The notes below the pieces were generated by a model that was not told the origin of the DNA, made no database searches, and saw nothing but the letters and a program-made list of their open reading frames with translations. From contig NC_084480.1 of assembly GCF_030035675.1 (NCBI RefSeq), positions 115,879,738-115,943,737 on the forward strand: 64,000 nucleotides of DNA. Reading direction: 5' to 3'. A program made the position numbers and the translations under genes. How positions within the stretch are numbered: the stretch's first letter is position 1; each line of letters starts with the position of its first letter. The stretch comes from Rhineura floridana. Its lineage: Eukaryota; Chordata; Lepidosauria; Squamata; Rhineuridae. Of this stretch, positions 52,870 to 63,425 are shown piece after piece.

Positions 52870-55800
52870 AAAACACTTTAAAACATCATAAAAACAGACT
52901 TTAAAAAACATTAAAACAAAACATCTTTAAAAACATTTTTAAACGCTTTCAAAACATCTTTAAAAACAGGTTAAAAACATATTTTTAAAAAAGATTTCAA
53001 AACTTACTAAAAAGCAATTTCAACACAGATGCAGACTGGGATAAGTTCTCAACTTAAAAGGCTTGTTGAAAGAGGAAGGTCTTCAATAGGCGCCAAAAAG
53101 ATAACAGAGATGGCACCTATCTAATATTTAAGGGTAGGGAGTTCCACAGGGTAGGTGTCGCCACACTAAAGGTCCGTTTCCTATGTTGTGCAGAACGGAC
53201 CTCCTGATAAGATGGTATCTGCAGGAGGCCCTCACTTGCAGAGCACAGTGATCGACTGGGTATATAAGGGATAAGACAGTCTTTCAGGTATCCTGGTTCC
53301 AAGCTGTATAGGCTTTGTACATCAAGATTAGAACCTTGAACTTGGCCTGGTAGCAAATTGGCAGCCAGGGCAATTCTTTCAGCAGTGGGGTGACATGTGA
53401 GTCCCAGTGAGCAGTCTCGCCGCCGCATTTTGCACCAGCTGCAGCTTCCAGGCCAACCTCAAGGGCAGCCCAACACAGAGCACATTATAGTAATCGAGCC
53501 TAGAGATTACCAGTGCGTAGACAACAGTGGTAAGGCTATCCAAAGCTGGTAAAAGGCACTCCTAGCCACTGAGGTCACCTGAGCTTCTAGTGACAAGGAT
53601 GGATCCAGGAGCAACCGCAGACTATGGACCTGCTCTTTCAGAGTACAACCCCATCCAAAGCAGGCAACTGACCAATTATCTGAACTCAGGAACCACCAAC
53701 CCACAGTGCCTCCATCTTGCTAGGATTGAGAGTCAGTTTATCCTGTTCTGTTCTGGATTACACTCCCCCTGAAGGAGTAGCTTGGGAGTTCTTTTAGAAC
53801 CATCCCTCTCACTCGAGGCACAGGTAGCCTTGGTGGCACGGAGTGCTTTTTACCAACTTCGGATGGTGGCTCAGCTACGTCCCTATCTGGACAGAGAGAA
53901 CCTCGCTTCAGTTGTTCATGCTCTGGTAACCTCTAAATTAGATTACTGCAATGTGCTCTACATGGGGCTGCCTTTGAAGACGGTTCTGAAACTGCAGCTC
54001 GTGCAAAATGCAGCAGCCAGATTGATAACAGGGACCCGGCGGTCCGAACATATAACACTGATTCTGGCCCACTTGCATTGGCTGCCTATATGTTTCCGGG
54101 CCCAGTTCAAAGAGCTGGTGTTAACCTATAAAGCCTTATACGGCGCGGGACCACAATACCTGATGGAACGCCTCTCCCGATATGAACCAACCCATACACT
54201 ACGCTCAACATCGAAGACCCTCCTCCGGGTCCCTACTCATAGGGAAGCTCGGAGGGTATTAACAAGAAAAAGGGCCTTCTCAGTGGTGGCCCCTGAATTA
54301 TGGAACAATCTTCCTGATGAGGTACGCCTGGCGCCAACATTATTATCTTTTCGGCGCCAGGTTAAAACTCTCCTCTTCTCCCAGGCATTTTAGTATGTGT
54401 TAAAATTGTTTTTTAGCTTTTTAAGAATTTAAAAATTTTAAAGAAGTTATAAATTGTCTAAATATGTGGTTCATTGTATTTGATGTATGACTGTTGTGAA
54501 CCGCCCAGAGAGCTTCGGCTATGGGGTGGTATATAAATGTAATAAAATAAATAAAAAAATCATTGGCCCTCATCCAGCCCACCACCGAGTCCAGGCAGCA
54601 GTCCAGGGCTTGCACGGCCTCTCCCGATTCAGATGTTACACAGAAATACAGCTGGGTATCATCAGCGTACAGCTGACACCTTGCCCCAAATCTCCTGATG
54701 ACTGCTCCCAAGGGATTCATATAGATGTTAAACAGCATGGGGGACAAGATGGTACCTTGCGGCACCCCACAGCACAACTACCAGGGGGCCGAAAGGCAAT
54801 CACCCAATGCTATTCTCTGAAAATGACCTTGGAAATAGGATCAGAACCACTGTAAAACAGTACCCCCCATACCCATCTCACCAAGTCAGCCCAGAAGGAT
54901 ACCATGGTCAATGGTATCAAAAGCCACTGAGATCAAGTAAGAGCAACAGAATCGCACTCCCCCTGTCCTTCTCCCGATAAAGGTCATCCATCAGGGCGAC
55001 CAAGGCTGATTCAGTCCCACAACCAGGCCTGAACCCAGACTGGGATGGGTCAAAATAATCTGTTTCATCCAAGAGTACCTGCAATTGCTGCACTGCAACC
55101 CAACCCTCTCAATCACCTTCCTTAAGAAAGGGGTATTTGCAACCAGTCGATAATTGTCACAGACCAGAGTCCAGGTTGGGCTTTTTCAGGAGCAGTCAGA
55201 TCACCACCTCTTTCAGGGTGGCTGGAACCACCCTCTCCCGCAATGATGCGTTGACCACACCCTGGATCCACTCAGTCAACCCCCCTTGGCAAGCTTAATA
55301 AGCCAACAAGGGCAAGGGTCAGGAGGACACGTTGCCGGCAGCATCATAGCAAGCACCTTTTCTATGTCATTAGGCCGCATCAACTGAAACCGTTCCCAAG
55401 AAGTTGCAGCAGATATTGCACTGGACACCTCATTGGGGACTACAGTAGATGTGGATGGGGCATCAAGATTGCTACGGAGGTGAGCAACTTTACCCTCAAA
55501 GTGCCTTGCAAACAATTCACAGTGGGCCTCAGAAGGGTCGAAGACTACCTTTCCTGGAGCTGATGTCAACAGACCCGACAATACAGAAAACCTCCACTGG
55601 ACGGCTACTTGAGGATGAGATGGAGGCAGAGTGGGCCTTCTTCACCACCCTCACCGCCACACAGTAGGCACAGTTATGTTTTACTTGTGCTCGATCAGCC
55701 TCACAGCATGTCTTTTGCCACTTCTGCTATAGCCGTCATCCAGCCTGTTTCATTGCCTTTAGCTCACTGGTGTACCAAGGTGCAAACTAGGCTCCACAAT

Positions 55801-56700
55801 GCCGGAGAGGGCACTCGGGGGCAACCGTGTCAAGAGCCTGGCGCTCCTCGCTGTTCCACAGTGTGACAAGGGCTTCAATAGGGTCACCTGCTGTATCTAC
55901 TGGGAACTCCCCCAGGGCATTCAGGAATCCAGTGGATTCCATTGGTCTCTGGGAGTGGATCATCTTAATCTGTCCACCACCCCTGCAGATGATAGGAGCC
56001 ATAAGTCTAAACTTCACTAGGAAGTGGTCTGACCATGACAATGGGGTGACATCCACCACCCCATCTCCAGACTACCCCTTCCACCATCTGGAGCAAAAAC
56101 CTATGCGTCAGGCCAGTGACAACTTGAGAGAGTCCCATGGTTGTGATGGAGGCCATGAAGTCCCCAACCGGAACACTAGAGGCAGCCTCAGCATGGACAC
56201 TGAAATCATCCAGGACGATCGTTCTGGGCTCCTCCAATACCACAGTCAAGATGGCCTCCGCCAGCTCAGTCAGGGAAGCTGCTGGGCAGCAGGGTAGACA
56301 GTACACAAGCAGCAACCCTACTTTATTGTCTCCTTGGCCCGACACCAGGTGCAGGCCCTCACAGCCAGCTCCAAGACAGAGTGGTTTCCTGATGACAGAG
56401 ATGGAAGTTCTGTAGACCACAGCAACTCCTTCCCCCCCCCCCGTCCCTGCAGCCTGTGCTAGTGTTGCACCGAGTATCTACGTGGGCAAAGCTGGGTCAG
56501 ATCAACTTCTCCCAGCTCACCCACCCAGGTCTCGGAAATGCACACCAAATTGGCACCTTCATCCACAATTAAATCATGGATGTGTGGCCTTATTGTGTGG
56601 CAATCTGGCATCAAACAACAATACACACAGGCCAGTGGGCACAGCAGATGAGCAACAAGGAACCCATCTATGAGAGGAGTGACAGCAAGGAACAAGGCGT
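52870..56700 (-). mobile_element. CR1/L2-clade LINE, nearly full ORF2, interrupted by another LINE
   Basis: Reading the minus strand from 56700: an apurinic endonuclease start (ANLVCISETWVG), an endonuclease middle (VLDDFSVHAEA ... DFMASITTMGLSQVV), an endonuclease end (WSDHFLVKFRL), a linker, RT (GVPQGTILSPMLFNIYMNPL, catalytic YADDTQLYF near 54650), then after the insertion RT C-terminus and the AFSV-type end (TFSVATPTLWNSLPL). A 3' UTR follows with degenerate 'aaagatgttttt' units. The frame is broken by several stops and shifts, so the copy is inactive. About 3 kb remains once the insertion at 53747-54559 is set aside. The final tail is missing at its 3' end. Confidence 0.8.
53747..54559 (+). 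mobile_element. L2-like LINE inserted into the minus-strand LINE
   Basis: The open frame 53782-54393 encodes the RT-ORF C-terminus: LSLEAQVALVARSAFYQLRM, VVHALVTSKLDYCNVLYMGL, HWLPICFRAQFKELVLTYKA, AFSVVAPELWNNLPDEVRL, ending LLFSQAF. The 3' end has 'gcccagagagcttcggctat' and an (AAAT)n tail. It splits the RT domain of the minus-strand LINE just after its GWMRAN motif. The frame is open, so it is younger than its host. Confidence 0.85.
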
Positions 56701-56779
56701 AGTTAGCCTTGCCCTCTTCTATGGTTCAATACATTCTATGGTTATTCAATATGTATGGAGATGAGTGTCCCATCAGGTG

Positions 56780-56890
56780 TATTCTAATTAATGCATTTTT
56801 GTAACCATCGCTTTGTTGGAGAACTGCACTGCAAAAATTGAGTAAGTGGCTCTGTTTCAGTTTTTATATTGTTTTGGAAAGTACATATTT
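56780..56890. repeat. Repeat T fragment
   Basis: 'ttgttggagaactgcactgc' and 'tatattgttttggaaagtac' match the unique part of the copy at 2725-3225. Confidence 0.5.
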
Positions 56891-56904
56891 GATAGGATCT
56901 CTTC

Positions 56905-57175
56905 TTGATCATCCCAGAGTTCAGGTCATGTAATGGGCTCAAGTTACAGGGAGCCACATTTTGGCTGAACATCAGGAAAATCTTCCTAACTGTTAGAGCA
57001 GTATGCCAATGGAACCAATTACCTAGGGAGGTGGTGGGCTCTCCAACACTGGAAACATTCAAGAGGCAGCTGGACAGCCAATTGTCAAGGCATGCTTTCA
57101 TTTGGATTTAGCATGGGGTTGGACTTGATGGCCTTCTATGCCCCTTTCACCTCTACTATTCTATGTTTCTTTGAT
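56905..57175 (+). mobile_element. CR1 LINE 3' end
   Basis: 'cattttggctgaacatcagg', 'cttcctaactgttagagcag', 'ggttggacttgatggccttc' and the terminal ATTCTATG-type repeat (ctattctatgtttctttgat) are hallmarks of CR1 3' ends in sauropsids. The copy is strongly 5'-truncated. Confidence 0.75.
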
Positions 57176-57494
57176 TCTACTCATCTTTCCTTTGCCCAGC
57201 TTATCCTTACATTTACTAAATTCAATCTGTTGAAATCAGGCAGCACCACATTATGCTATTTCTTCTCCAGCTGTTTGAGCTCAAATGCTAGACACATAAT
57301 TAATTTAATATTAGTTGCGTCAGCAATATCCATTTTTGGGAGCTATGACAACCTGCCACAAGATGTGTGTGAACCAAGAGCAGATAAAACGATCATGTGA
57401 GCTGAGCATAGTTCGTGGTAAACTCGAGATTGGCAGAATTAACATCATAGCTTCTTCTGACGGATGGGAAGACCAGCTCCCAAATATATATCAA

Positions 57495-57705
57495 AATGGG
57501 GAAAGGGATGCAGCTCAGTAGTAAAGAGTATCGGCTATGCATGCAGAAGGTCCTAGGTTAGATCCCGCACATGTCCAGGTAGGGCTGGGAATGTCCCTTG
57601 TCCGATATCCTGGACAGCCACATCCAGTCAATGTAGACAATACTGAACTAGATGGACTAATGCTCTGAGTCAGTATAAGGCAGTATAATTCATGTTCCTA
57701 TGAAC
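57495..57705 (+). mobile_element. tRNA-derived SINE
   Basis: Head 'gatgcagctcagtagtaaag' with a B-box-like 'ctaggttagatccc'. Body 'tccaggtagggctgggaatg', end 'gagtcagtataaggcagtat'. Same family as 5330-5515. Confidence 0.7.
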
Positions 57706-59199
57706 TGCTAAGACACTTGAAATTTCACTTGTTCACCACAGATAGCTTCACATTTATTAAACTAATTCTGCATTTAAACACAAAGGCAATAATAAAATAT
57801 CTGTACACTACATCTGTTACAAATATAGAGAATATTTCAAGTGGTTGCACATACTGTAAGATTGGAATAACACATTCTAAACTGCTAGTGCATACAAGAC
57901 AATAATTCAACACTGATTGTTTCCAGTTATATGTTATAGAGACTCTCTTTCTCTCTAAGCCCATGTAACATCTGAAAGTAATTAACGATACCAATAACTT
58001 ATTTTTAATTATGTGGCACTGAGCTACCAGCTAATAGCTGAAGAAAACTCTCCAACCTTATTTTTCTGAGAAAAAGTGAATGTATATCTCATAGTTTTCT
58101 AATTGAGATTTGTTTTTTAAATTGCCTCTGTAATAAAGTAGCAACAGTTAAATATAGTCAGTAACCTTCTGCATTTTCCTGAAATAGTAGGAAACAGAAA
58201 ACACCTGTGCTTTTAAGACAGATAAAATATATTCTGTTTCTATAATATTTGCTCTTTGTTTGGGGTTTTTTTTTACATCAAATGATTTGAAGTTATCGTA
58301 AGAACAAAGACAACATATTGCTGCAGGAAGAAAAACCAAATTTTTGCCATTTTAAATTTTCTATGGAAGTTACACACATTTGTTTTCCTAATTTGGCTGT
58401 AAATGTTGGAGTGTTATATTAAAGTCTAGTGCAGAACCAAATGTTCTCCAGTGAACATTTCCAGTGTGAAAAGGGTTTTGTTTGTTTTGTTTTTTGAGTA
58501 AGCAAAATGTTTCTTGAAAGACTTCTAAAAGCTTAATTTTGTCATCCTGATTCAGTGCTATTCATAGTCCCAACTGACTGCAGCTCTGGTGTAATATTTT
58601 ACTTTAAAACTAGCCCTCCATAGTAACAGTAATGCCTACACACAGCTAATTGGTGGGGACTAACAAAGCTAATTCAGAATGAAGACAGTACTTCCTGAAT
58701 ATGCATTTCACACTCTGAAGTAGCTTCCTTTCCTTTCAAGAAAAACCACAGAGACAAATCTAATTAGCTACATCATGATTATTATTAGGAATAAAAAATG
58801 CTACTTTTCAGACAGAATACAACACTGTAGCCATTAAGGACTTGTGAAAAGGCTTGAAATGGAGCACTCCTACCACTGCCTAGATGTGAGATGTTTTGTG
58901 GGGAGGGGGCAGGAAGACTGTGGGTGACTTGAATTCATGTTGGGTGCTTTCCCTCTGCAGTCTCTCCCCCATGAAAAATAATGGCAAATATCCCACCCAT
59001 CTCAAATCTTTGAAGGGTAGCACATATCATAGGTGGAAAAATGTTTCACAGAATGAGAACCTCCCCTGAAGTGGGTCAGCATGTAGCATGAACAAAGGTA
59101 GTGGGTAAAGGAACCCAGGGTGCTATAAGAGAGGCCTTGGAGGGTGAGTGACGTCAGTGAAGTGGGTAGCAAATGATTTGCAGGCTACAAGCGTAAAGA
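57706..59199. other. Repeat-poor AT-rich stretch
   Basis: No recognised repeat for about 1.5 kb, in contrast with the regions to the left. The segment 58600-58840 is rich in TAATTAG/CTAATT-type words. No coding frame of note. Confidence 0.4.
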
Positions 59200-59302
59200 C
59201 ATGAGTAACAGTGCAATCCTACACATCTATTCAGAAGCCCCATTGAGTTTAACGTTACTTGCTCTCAGATATATGTATGTGTATAGAATTGCAGCCCAAG
59301 TC
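59200..59302. repeat. MITE H copy
   Basis: 'agtgcaatcctacacatcta', 'ttcagaagccccattgagtt' and 'gtgtatagaattgcagccca'. Confidence 0.6.
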
Positions 59303-60189
59303 CATTAAACTTAAGACTTGGTTTAGGATTGTGCTGGCAGACACTTATTACCTGAGTCATGATTTATTACCTTTCTGATTCTCCCTCACCATTCTCTGGG
59401 TATGTGTGAATCAGCAGACCCTGTTCTAGGCTGTAATCTATGAATGTTCCTTGTTTACCTGCAGCATCTTGGAACTACTTTTGGGGTATTTCTTGCACTT
59501 TCACTTTCCAGACCTGTGGGCTATTCGGGTAGGTTTAATTCAAACTGAACATGCACAGTGCTAGAATACTAAACTTGAACAGTTCCACAGCTGAAAGTTG
59601 GGGGAGGATGCGCTAATCTTGGACAGTGGTTGGGATGAGGGACATTCCAGGACATTTGTTCAGCCCAACCACAGGAAAGTTCATGCCTCTTTACGGTATA
59701 CTAATTTCCACATAAATAATCTGTGAAACAGAGCAGTAATTAAAAACAGCACTTGCTTCTAAGTACAGAGCGTACCAACTATTTGAAGTACACTCAGATT
59801 TACATCACATAAAAACAATAGGAACACACAGGCTTTAGCCAATCTTAATTTTCTAAAAACTCAGGCTAGATGTGCCCTTTGGGTTTTTATACTCCTAGCT
59901 GGTGATCAACTACATTCTCTTTGACTTGCATTCTAACACTACTATTGAATTTTGCAAATGTTCCCAATATTGCAGAATTTACAGGTTTGTAAGATAAACT
60001 ACAACAATGCAAGCATCAGTTCATAGGGCTGGCAGGAACCAGAGAATAATAATCTAAAACAACCCATTCTCTTAAGATACCAACCTGCCTTGGTATTAAC
60101 CCATATCATTAAGACTTCTAGGTATCACAAAGAGAAAGCAGATGTGAACAAGATGGCTGCTGGTGGTTATACAAATCAGCTATGATTCA
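59303..60189. other. No gene recognised
   Basis: No repeat or coding frame recognised. Confidence 0.45.
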
Positions 60190-60360
60190 CTGTTGGAGTG
60201 GCTCAATGGCACAGCATATTGCGCTGTCCAAAGCAAGTTCAAAGGTTTAAACCCTGGAATCTCCAATGAAATGGACCCTAGACTGAAGCCTTGGAGAGCC
60301 ACACTCAAGAGTTGGCAGTATAAGACTGGCTGGACCAACAGTCTGACTTAATATCAGACA
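60190..60360 (+). mobile_element. Diverged tRNA-derived SINE
   Basis: Head 'gagtggctcaatggcacagc' with a B-box-like 'aaggtttaaaccctgg'. The later part 'gccttggagagccacactca' and 'gactggctggaccaacagtc' matches the order of 5330-5515. Confidence 0.5.
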
Positions 60361-60372
60361 TTACACCTTAGA

Positions 60373-60508
60373 CTGGGTGGGAAACCTGTAGCCCTCCAGA
60401 AGTTGTTGGATTCCAACATCCATCAGCCCCAGCCAGCAGAGCCAATGTTCAGGGATGACAGGAGTTGTAGTCCAGCAACATCTGGAAGCCACGGGTTCCT
60501 AACCCCTG
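60373..60508. mobile_element. hAT MITE P, diverged copy
   Basis: Starts 'ctgggtgggaaacctgtag' and ends 'gggttcctaacccctg'. The core is 'caacatccatcagccccagc' ... 'atgacaggagttgtagtcca'. The target duplication is degraded. Confidence 0.65.
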
Positions 60509-60509
60509 T

Positions 60510-61114
60510 CTTAAAGCCTAAGCAAGTGAGGCAAACCCACATGCCTCAATGGCAAGAAAAAAACCCCCAAAACTCCAGGACCACAATCTCATCTCAGCTG
60601 CAGGAATATCCTTCTTACATCCAAATTAAGTCATAATGGGCAGAGCAATGGGCAGGCTTCATCATTGCTCTTACAGAGAATTTAAATGCAGCAAAGCAGT
60701 GAGAGAAGCCCCATATTTTCTGCAGCAATTGCATTGTAGGCTCCTAGGCACCTGTACAAGGACATTATGTATTTGGAGTAAAGAATGGAGCCACTCTGAT
60801 AGACATATATGGCAGCTAACTGGTTGGGTGAAATGTCTAGTTCTTGAGATGGGTAACATTCCATGCAAGATCAAAGTGTCTGTTCCTTGATTCTGTCTGG
60901 AGTTCTGGAACTCAGCTGAGCCTCTGGTTCATTGTGGTCGCCTCAAATGTCAATTTGGAATATTATTACCTAGGCTGGTCAAATATTATAAGCCAGGCGC
61001 CAAAATTACACAATTAATTTCTTTAAAATAATTGCCTTTAAATTTGTCTTCTAAAATCAATGCAGTCCAGTTTCAATTTTTTTTCCTCTGCAACAATATA
61101 TTGAATGCTATATT
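60510..61114. other. No gene recognised
   Basis: Downstream of the presumed PATJ 3' UTR. Overlapping open frames at 60636-60890 have no recognised domain. Confidence 0.4.
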
Positions 61115-62209
61115 TTTATTTTTAAGCTAGAGTTCAGTATTACTACTTTCACCAATTACTATTAGGCGTGTGCTTTATATAGACAGTTTTTATATAGACA
61201 GGAGGCTTATTACACTCTTGGACCATGAAACAAAACCTGGGATGTGGCATTAAAGATGAGAGCTTTTGAGAATCAATGGCTCTCATTTAATTATGTGGGA
61301 CAAAGTAAACAGATGCACCACTGAAAAGGGCAAAAGCTTGCCCTCACCAAAGTTCCTCAGAGGCAGTGCATTCCTATACTTTCTCTGAATAGTTATCATT
61401 CACTCCTATGGGGGAAAGTAAGACACTTGCTGCCATGAGAAAAACCTGGTCTGCACCTCTGATCCTGGCAATCTCAATGCCAGGAATCCCACAGGGAAGG
61501 GAGAGGGACTGCAGTGTGTCCCTGGGCTCTTTGCAAAGGCAGGCATTACCAACACACATATCCCATTCAGTGATCAACATTTTGCTACTAATTAATAAAG
61601 ATCAGGAAGTGGTCATCCAGCCCTATGATTCTCATGAATATCCTGCATGTTTCTAACATCTGCCTTTTAAAAAGTGTTGCTCCCCAGCAATATTATGAGA
61701 GAAGAGTTTGTCTCTTCAAGTTTCACCACTGGGAACACGGCAAAACAACAGCAGTAAATTTAAGACTCACTGAATTTCACCTTTGAGAGGTTCCTCTGCT
61801 GTTGGAGGTCCTGACTGGCTAACTGATAATTTGGAAATTCAGTGCTGCCAAAACCAAAGATAACACATTTTCAGAATTTCAGAACAGAAATCCCTCAACA
61901 GTTGCACATCACATACTTCCTGATTACTGAAATTTCCTTTATATGGTTTCTCTTGTGTTGTTTCTTCCTATTGTGATTCTATTAGTGCAGCTCTCATGTT
62001 CTTCTGTCACTCTCCTACACTACAGAAACCTACCTCTGCAATTTGACAGGAAGAAAATATTTCTACTGTGTATAAAAATAAGGTCATTTGTTGCTTTTTT
62101 GTACTCATGATATAAAAGAATCTGGCAGCTATAGCAGCAAGAGAACTCTCCTTGCTGTGTGGAATGTGGAAAGACTAATTGTGCAGACCCAAATTTTTGA
62201 GGAGAGGGT
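61115..62209 (-). other. PATJ: Presumed 3' UTR of PATJ
   Basis: Minus-strand sequence following the PATJ stop codon. Candidate polyadenylation signals on the minus strand are ATTAAA at 61286-61291 and AATAAA at 61115-61120. No named repeat was recognised in it. The true end needs transcript data. Confidence 0.45.
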
Positions 62210-62356
62210 TCAAGAGAGAACAGTTAGTGTCACAGTTCCTTTTGTCCTTTTGAGAATAGCTACAGCTTCTTCATGGGTAATTCCTTCTAAGCTCTGCCCG
62301 TTGACTGCAATGATCTGATCCCCTCTCTTCAGATGTCCATCTTCTGCTGCGGCTCC
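62210..62356 (-). CDS. PATJ: PATJ (INADL) terminal coding exon, second half of the last PDZ domain
   Basis: PATJ is a multi-PDZ scaffold of the Crumbs-PALS1 polarity complex at tight junctions. On the minus strand, an acceptor (ttgttgtttcag) is followed in phase 0 by GAAAEDGHLKRGDQIIAVNG, then QSLEGITHEEAVAILKRTKG and TVTLTVLS, then TGA: 48 residues and the stop. These cover the second half of a PDZ fold, from the loop after beta-C through beta-D (RGDQIIAVNG), the alpha-2 helix (THEEAVAILKR) and the last strand. No coding sequence follows, so this is the C-terminus of the protein. From memory, human PATJ ends with nearly the same residues (GDQIIAVNGQSLEGVTHEEA...TVTLMVLS). Human MPDZ, the closest paralogue, has a less similar end (ILAVNGETLEGVTHEQAVAI). 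The first half of the domain and the rest of the gene lie beyond the right edge. No defect is visible. Confidence 0.85.
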   Translation of the reverse strand, partial: GAAAEDGHLKRGDQIIAVNGQSLEGITHEEAVAILKRTKGTVTLTVLS

Positions 62357-62487
62357 CTGAAACAACAAAGTAACCAAGTTCCAACTTGTGCCTACAACTA
62401 ATCGCAGCACTATGTGGTGGTATCTTCTTATATAACAGTAAAAACAAAAAACAGAGCTGGGCTGATTGTTTCTGCTCCAATAATAAA
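62357..62487 (-). other. PATJ: PATJ last intron, acceptor side
   Basis: Begins with the acceptor AG at 62357-62358 (minus strand). The intron continues to the right edge and carries the repeats listed below. Confidence 0.6.
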
Positions 62488-62740
62488 ATCACTAATAGGC
62501 AAAAAACCTTGTGGTTTAAGAATGTACCTATAGCCAACAGATATTTCTATCAAACTTTTAAAAGCAGGGAAATTGGGCAGCTATAGTGAATGCACCAGGG
62601 GAGCAGGAGATCTGACCTCCTCTCTTGAGATATTGTACTGTCCTACACATTTGTAAAAATTTATAAAAATGCAAACCCAATTTGGGTTGGTCTTTCACAG
62701 TCCAATCCACTCCCTGTGTAGCTTGGAAGAATTTGCTAAC
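62488..62740 (+). repeat. Repeat R, copy D (right end missing)
   Basis: Starts 'tcactaataggcaaaaaacc' and runs to 'gcttggaagaatttgctaac', where family R stops about 45 bp short of its usual end and sequence of the array unit begins. Confidence 0.75.
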
Positions 62741-62754
62741 ATGGAAGAGGGAAG

Positions 62755-62825
62755 AGCAGGTTTGATCATTTGTATGCTTTTTGAGTTCAGTGGGATCTAT
62801 TCCTGTGCAATCATGCTAGGAGATG
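62755..62825 (-). repeat. Single inverted unit of the 28.8-29.6 kb array
   Basis: 'gcaggtttgatcatttgtat' and 'tgagttcagtgggatctatt' ... 'gcaatcatgctagg' is the reverse complement of the array unit, including a short purine-rich flank (the complement of the pyrimidine tract). Confidence 0.7.
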
Positions 62826-62829
62826 CCCT

Positions 62830-63425
62830 GTTCCACACACATAGCTTCAATCGGAGCAGCTGACTGTTAAACCACTCTGGCCACTGGAGCTCTGTCAGGG
62901 GAATAGGAGTCTCCTCATAGCACCCTTCACAAACTACACACCCCAGGCTTCCCCCCTTTACTGTCTCTTGTGAAAGCAAAGTCTGGTGGGGGTGTGGCCC
63001 CCTGATTAGCCAAGCCAAGCAGCTGTGAGTCTGGCTTTTAGAACACTGACAGTTGGTTCTTACTGAGCATGCCCAACATTATCATTGAGTTCAAGCCAAA
63101 ATTTCTTAAATTAAATAAAAATCAGCCAGGCATTTTAAAAACCTTTAAACTGCAGAAGATGAAGGTCAGAGTATGGGGCAAGGTCAGTAATAGGATTACA
63201 GGTACTCTGTGAACATGGCTGATTTTTAATTAATTTCAACAGATTATGAGAACTCTGACTATTCTCTCTGACTGTTTTGTGTATTGCCATGAAAATTGAG
63301 AGGGTTGTTAAGCAAGCGTTTCTGAGTTCAGGACTATAAGTTTTGTAAGGATTTGTTTTGAAATGAGCTTATTTTCACTTTAACATTGCGGAATGCAAAA
63401 AATCCATGCTGACTATAATTAGAAG
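62830..63425 (-). repeat. Repeat W, copy 2 (inverted)
   Basis: Reverse complement of 27600-28310. Shared words in plus orientation include 'cagcacccttcacaaactac'-type F arm sequence, 'ccctgattagccaagcca', 'ttggttcttactgagcatgc', 'aaactgcagaagatgaaggt', 'cagagtatggggcaaggtca' and 'ctataagttttgtaagga'. Confidence 0.75.

Noticed and set aside
54487-56415. Plus-strand open frames such as 55827-56297
   Set aside because: They are antisense to the minus-strand LINE endonuclease and RT.
62210-62356. Assignment of the PDZ exon to MPDZ (MUPP1)
   Set aside because: From memory, MPDZ ends with ILAVNGETLEGVTHEQAVAI-type residues, whereas this exon has IIAVNGQSLEG and HEEAVAILKRTKG, as in PATJ.
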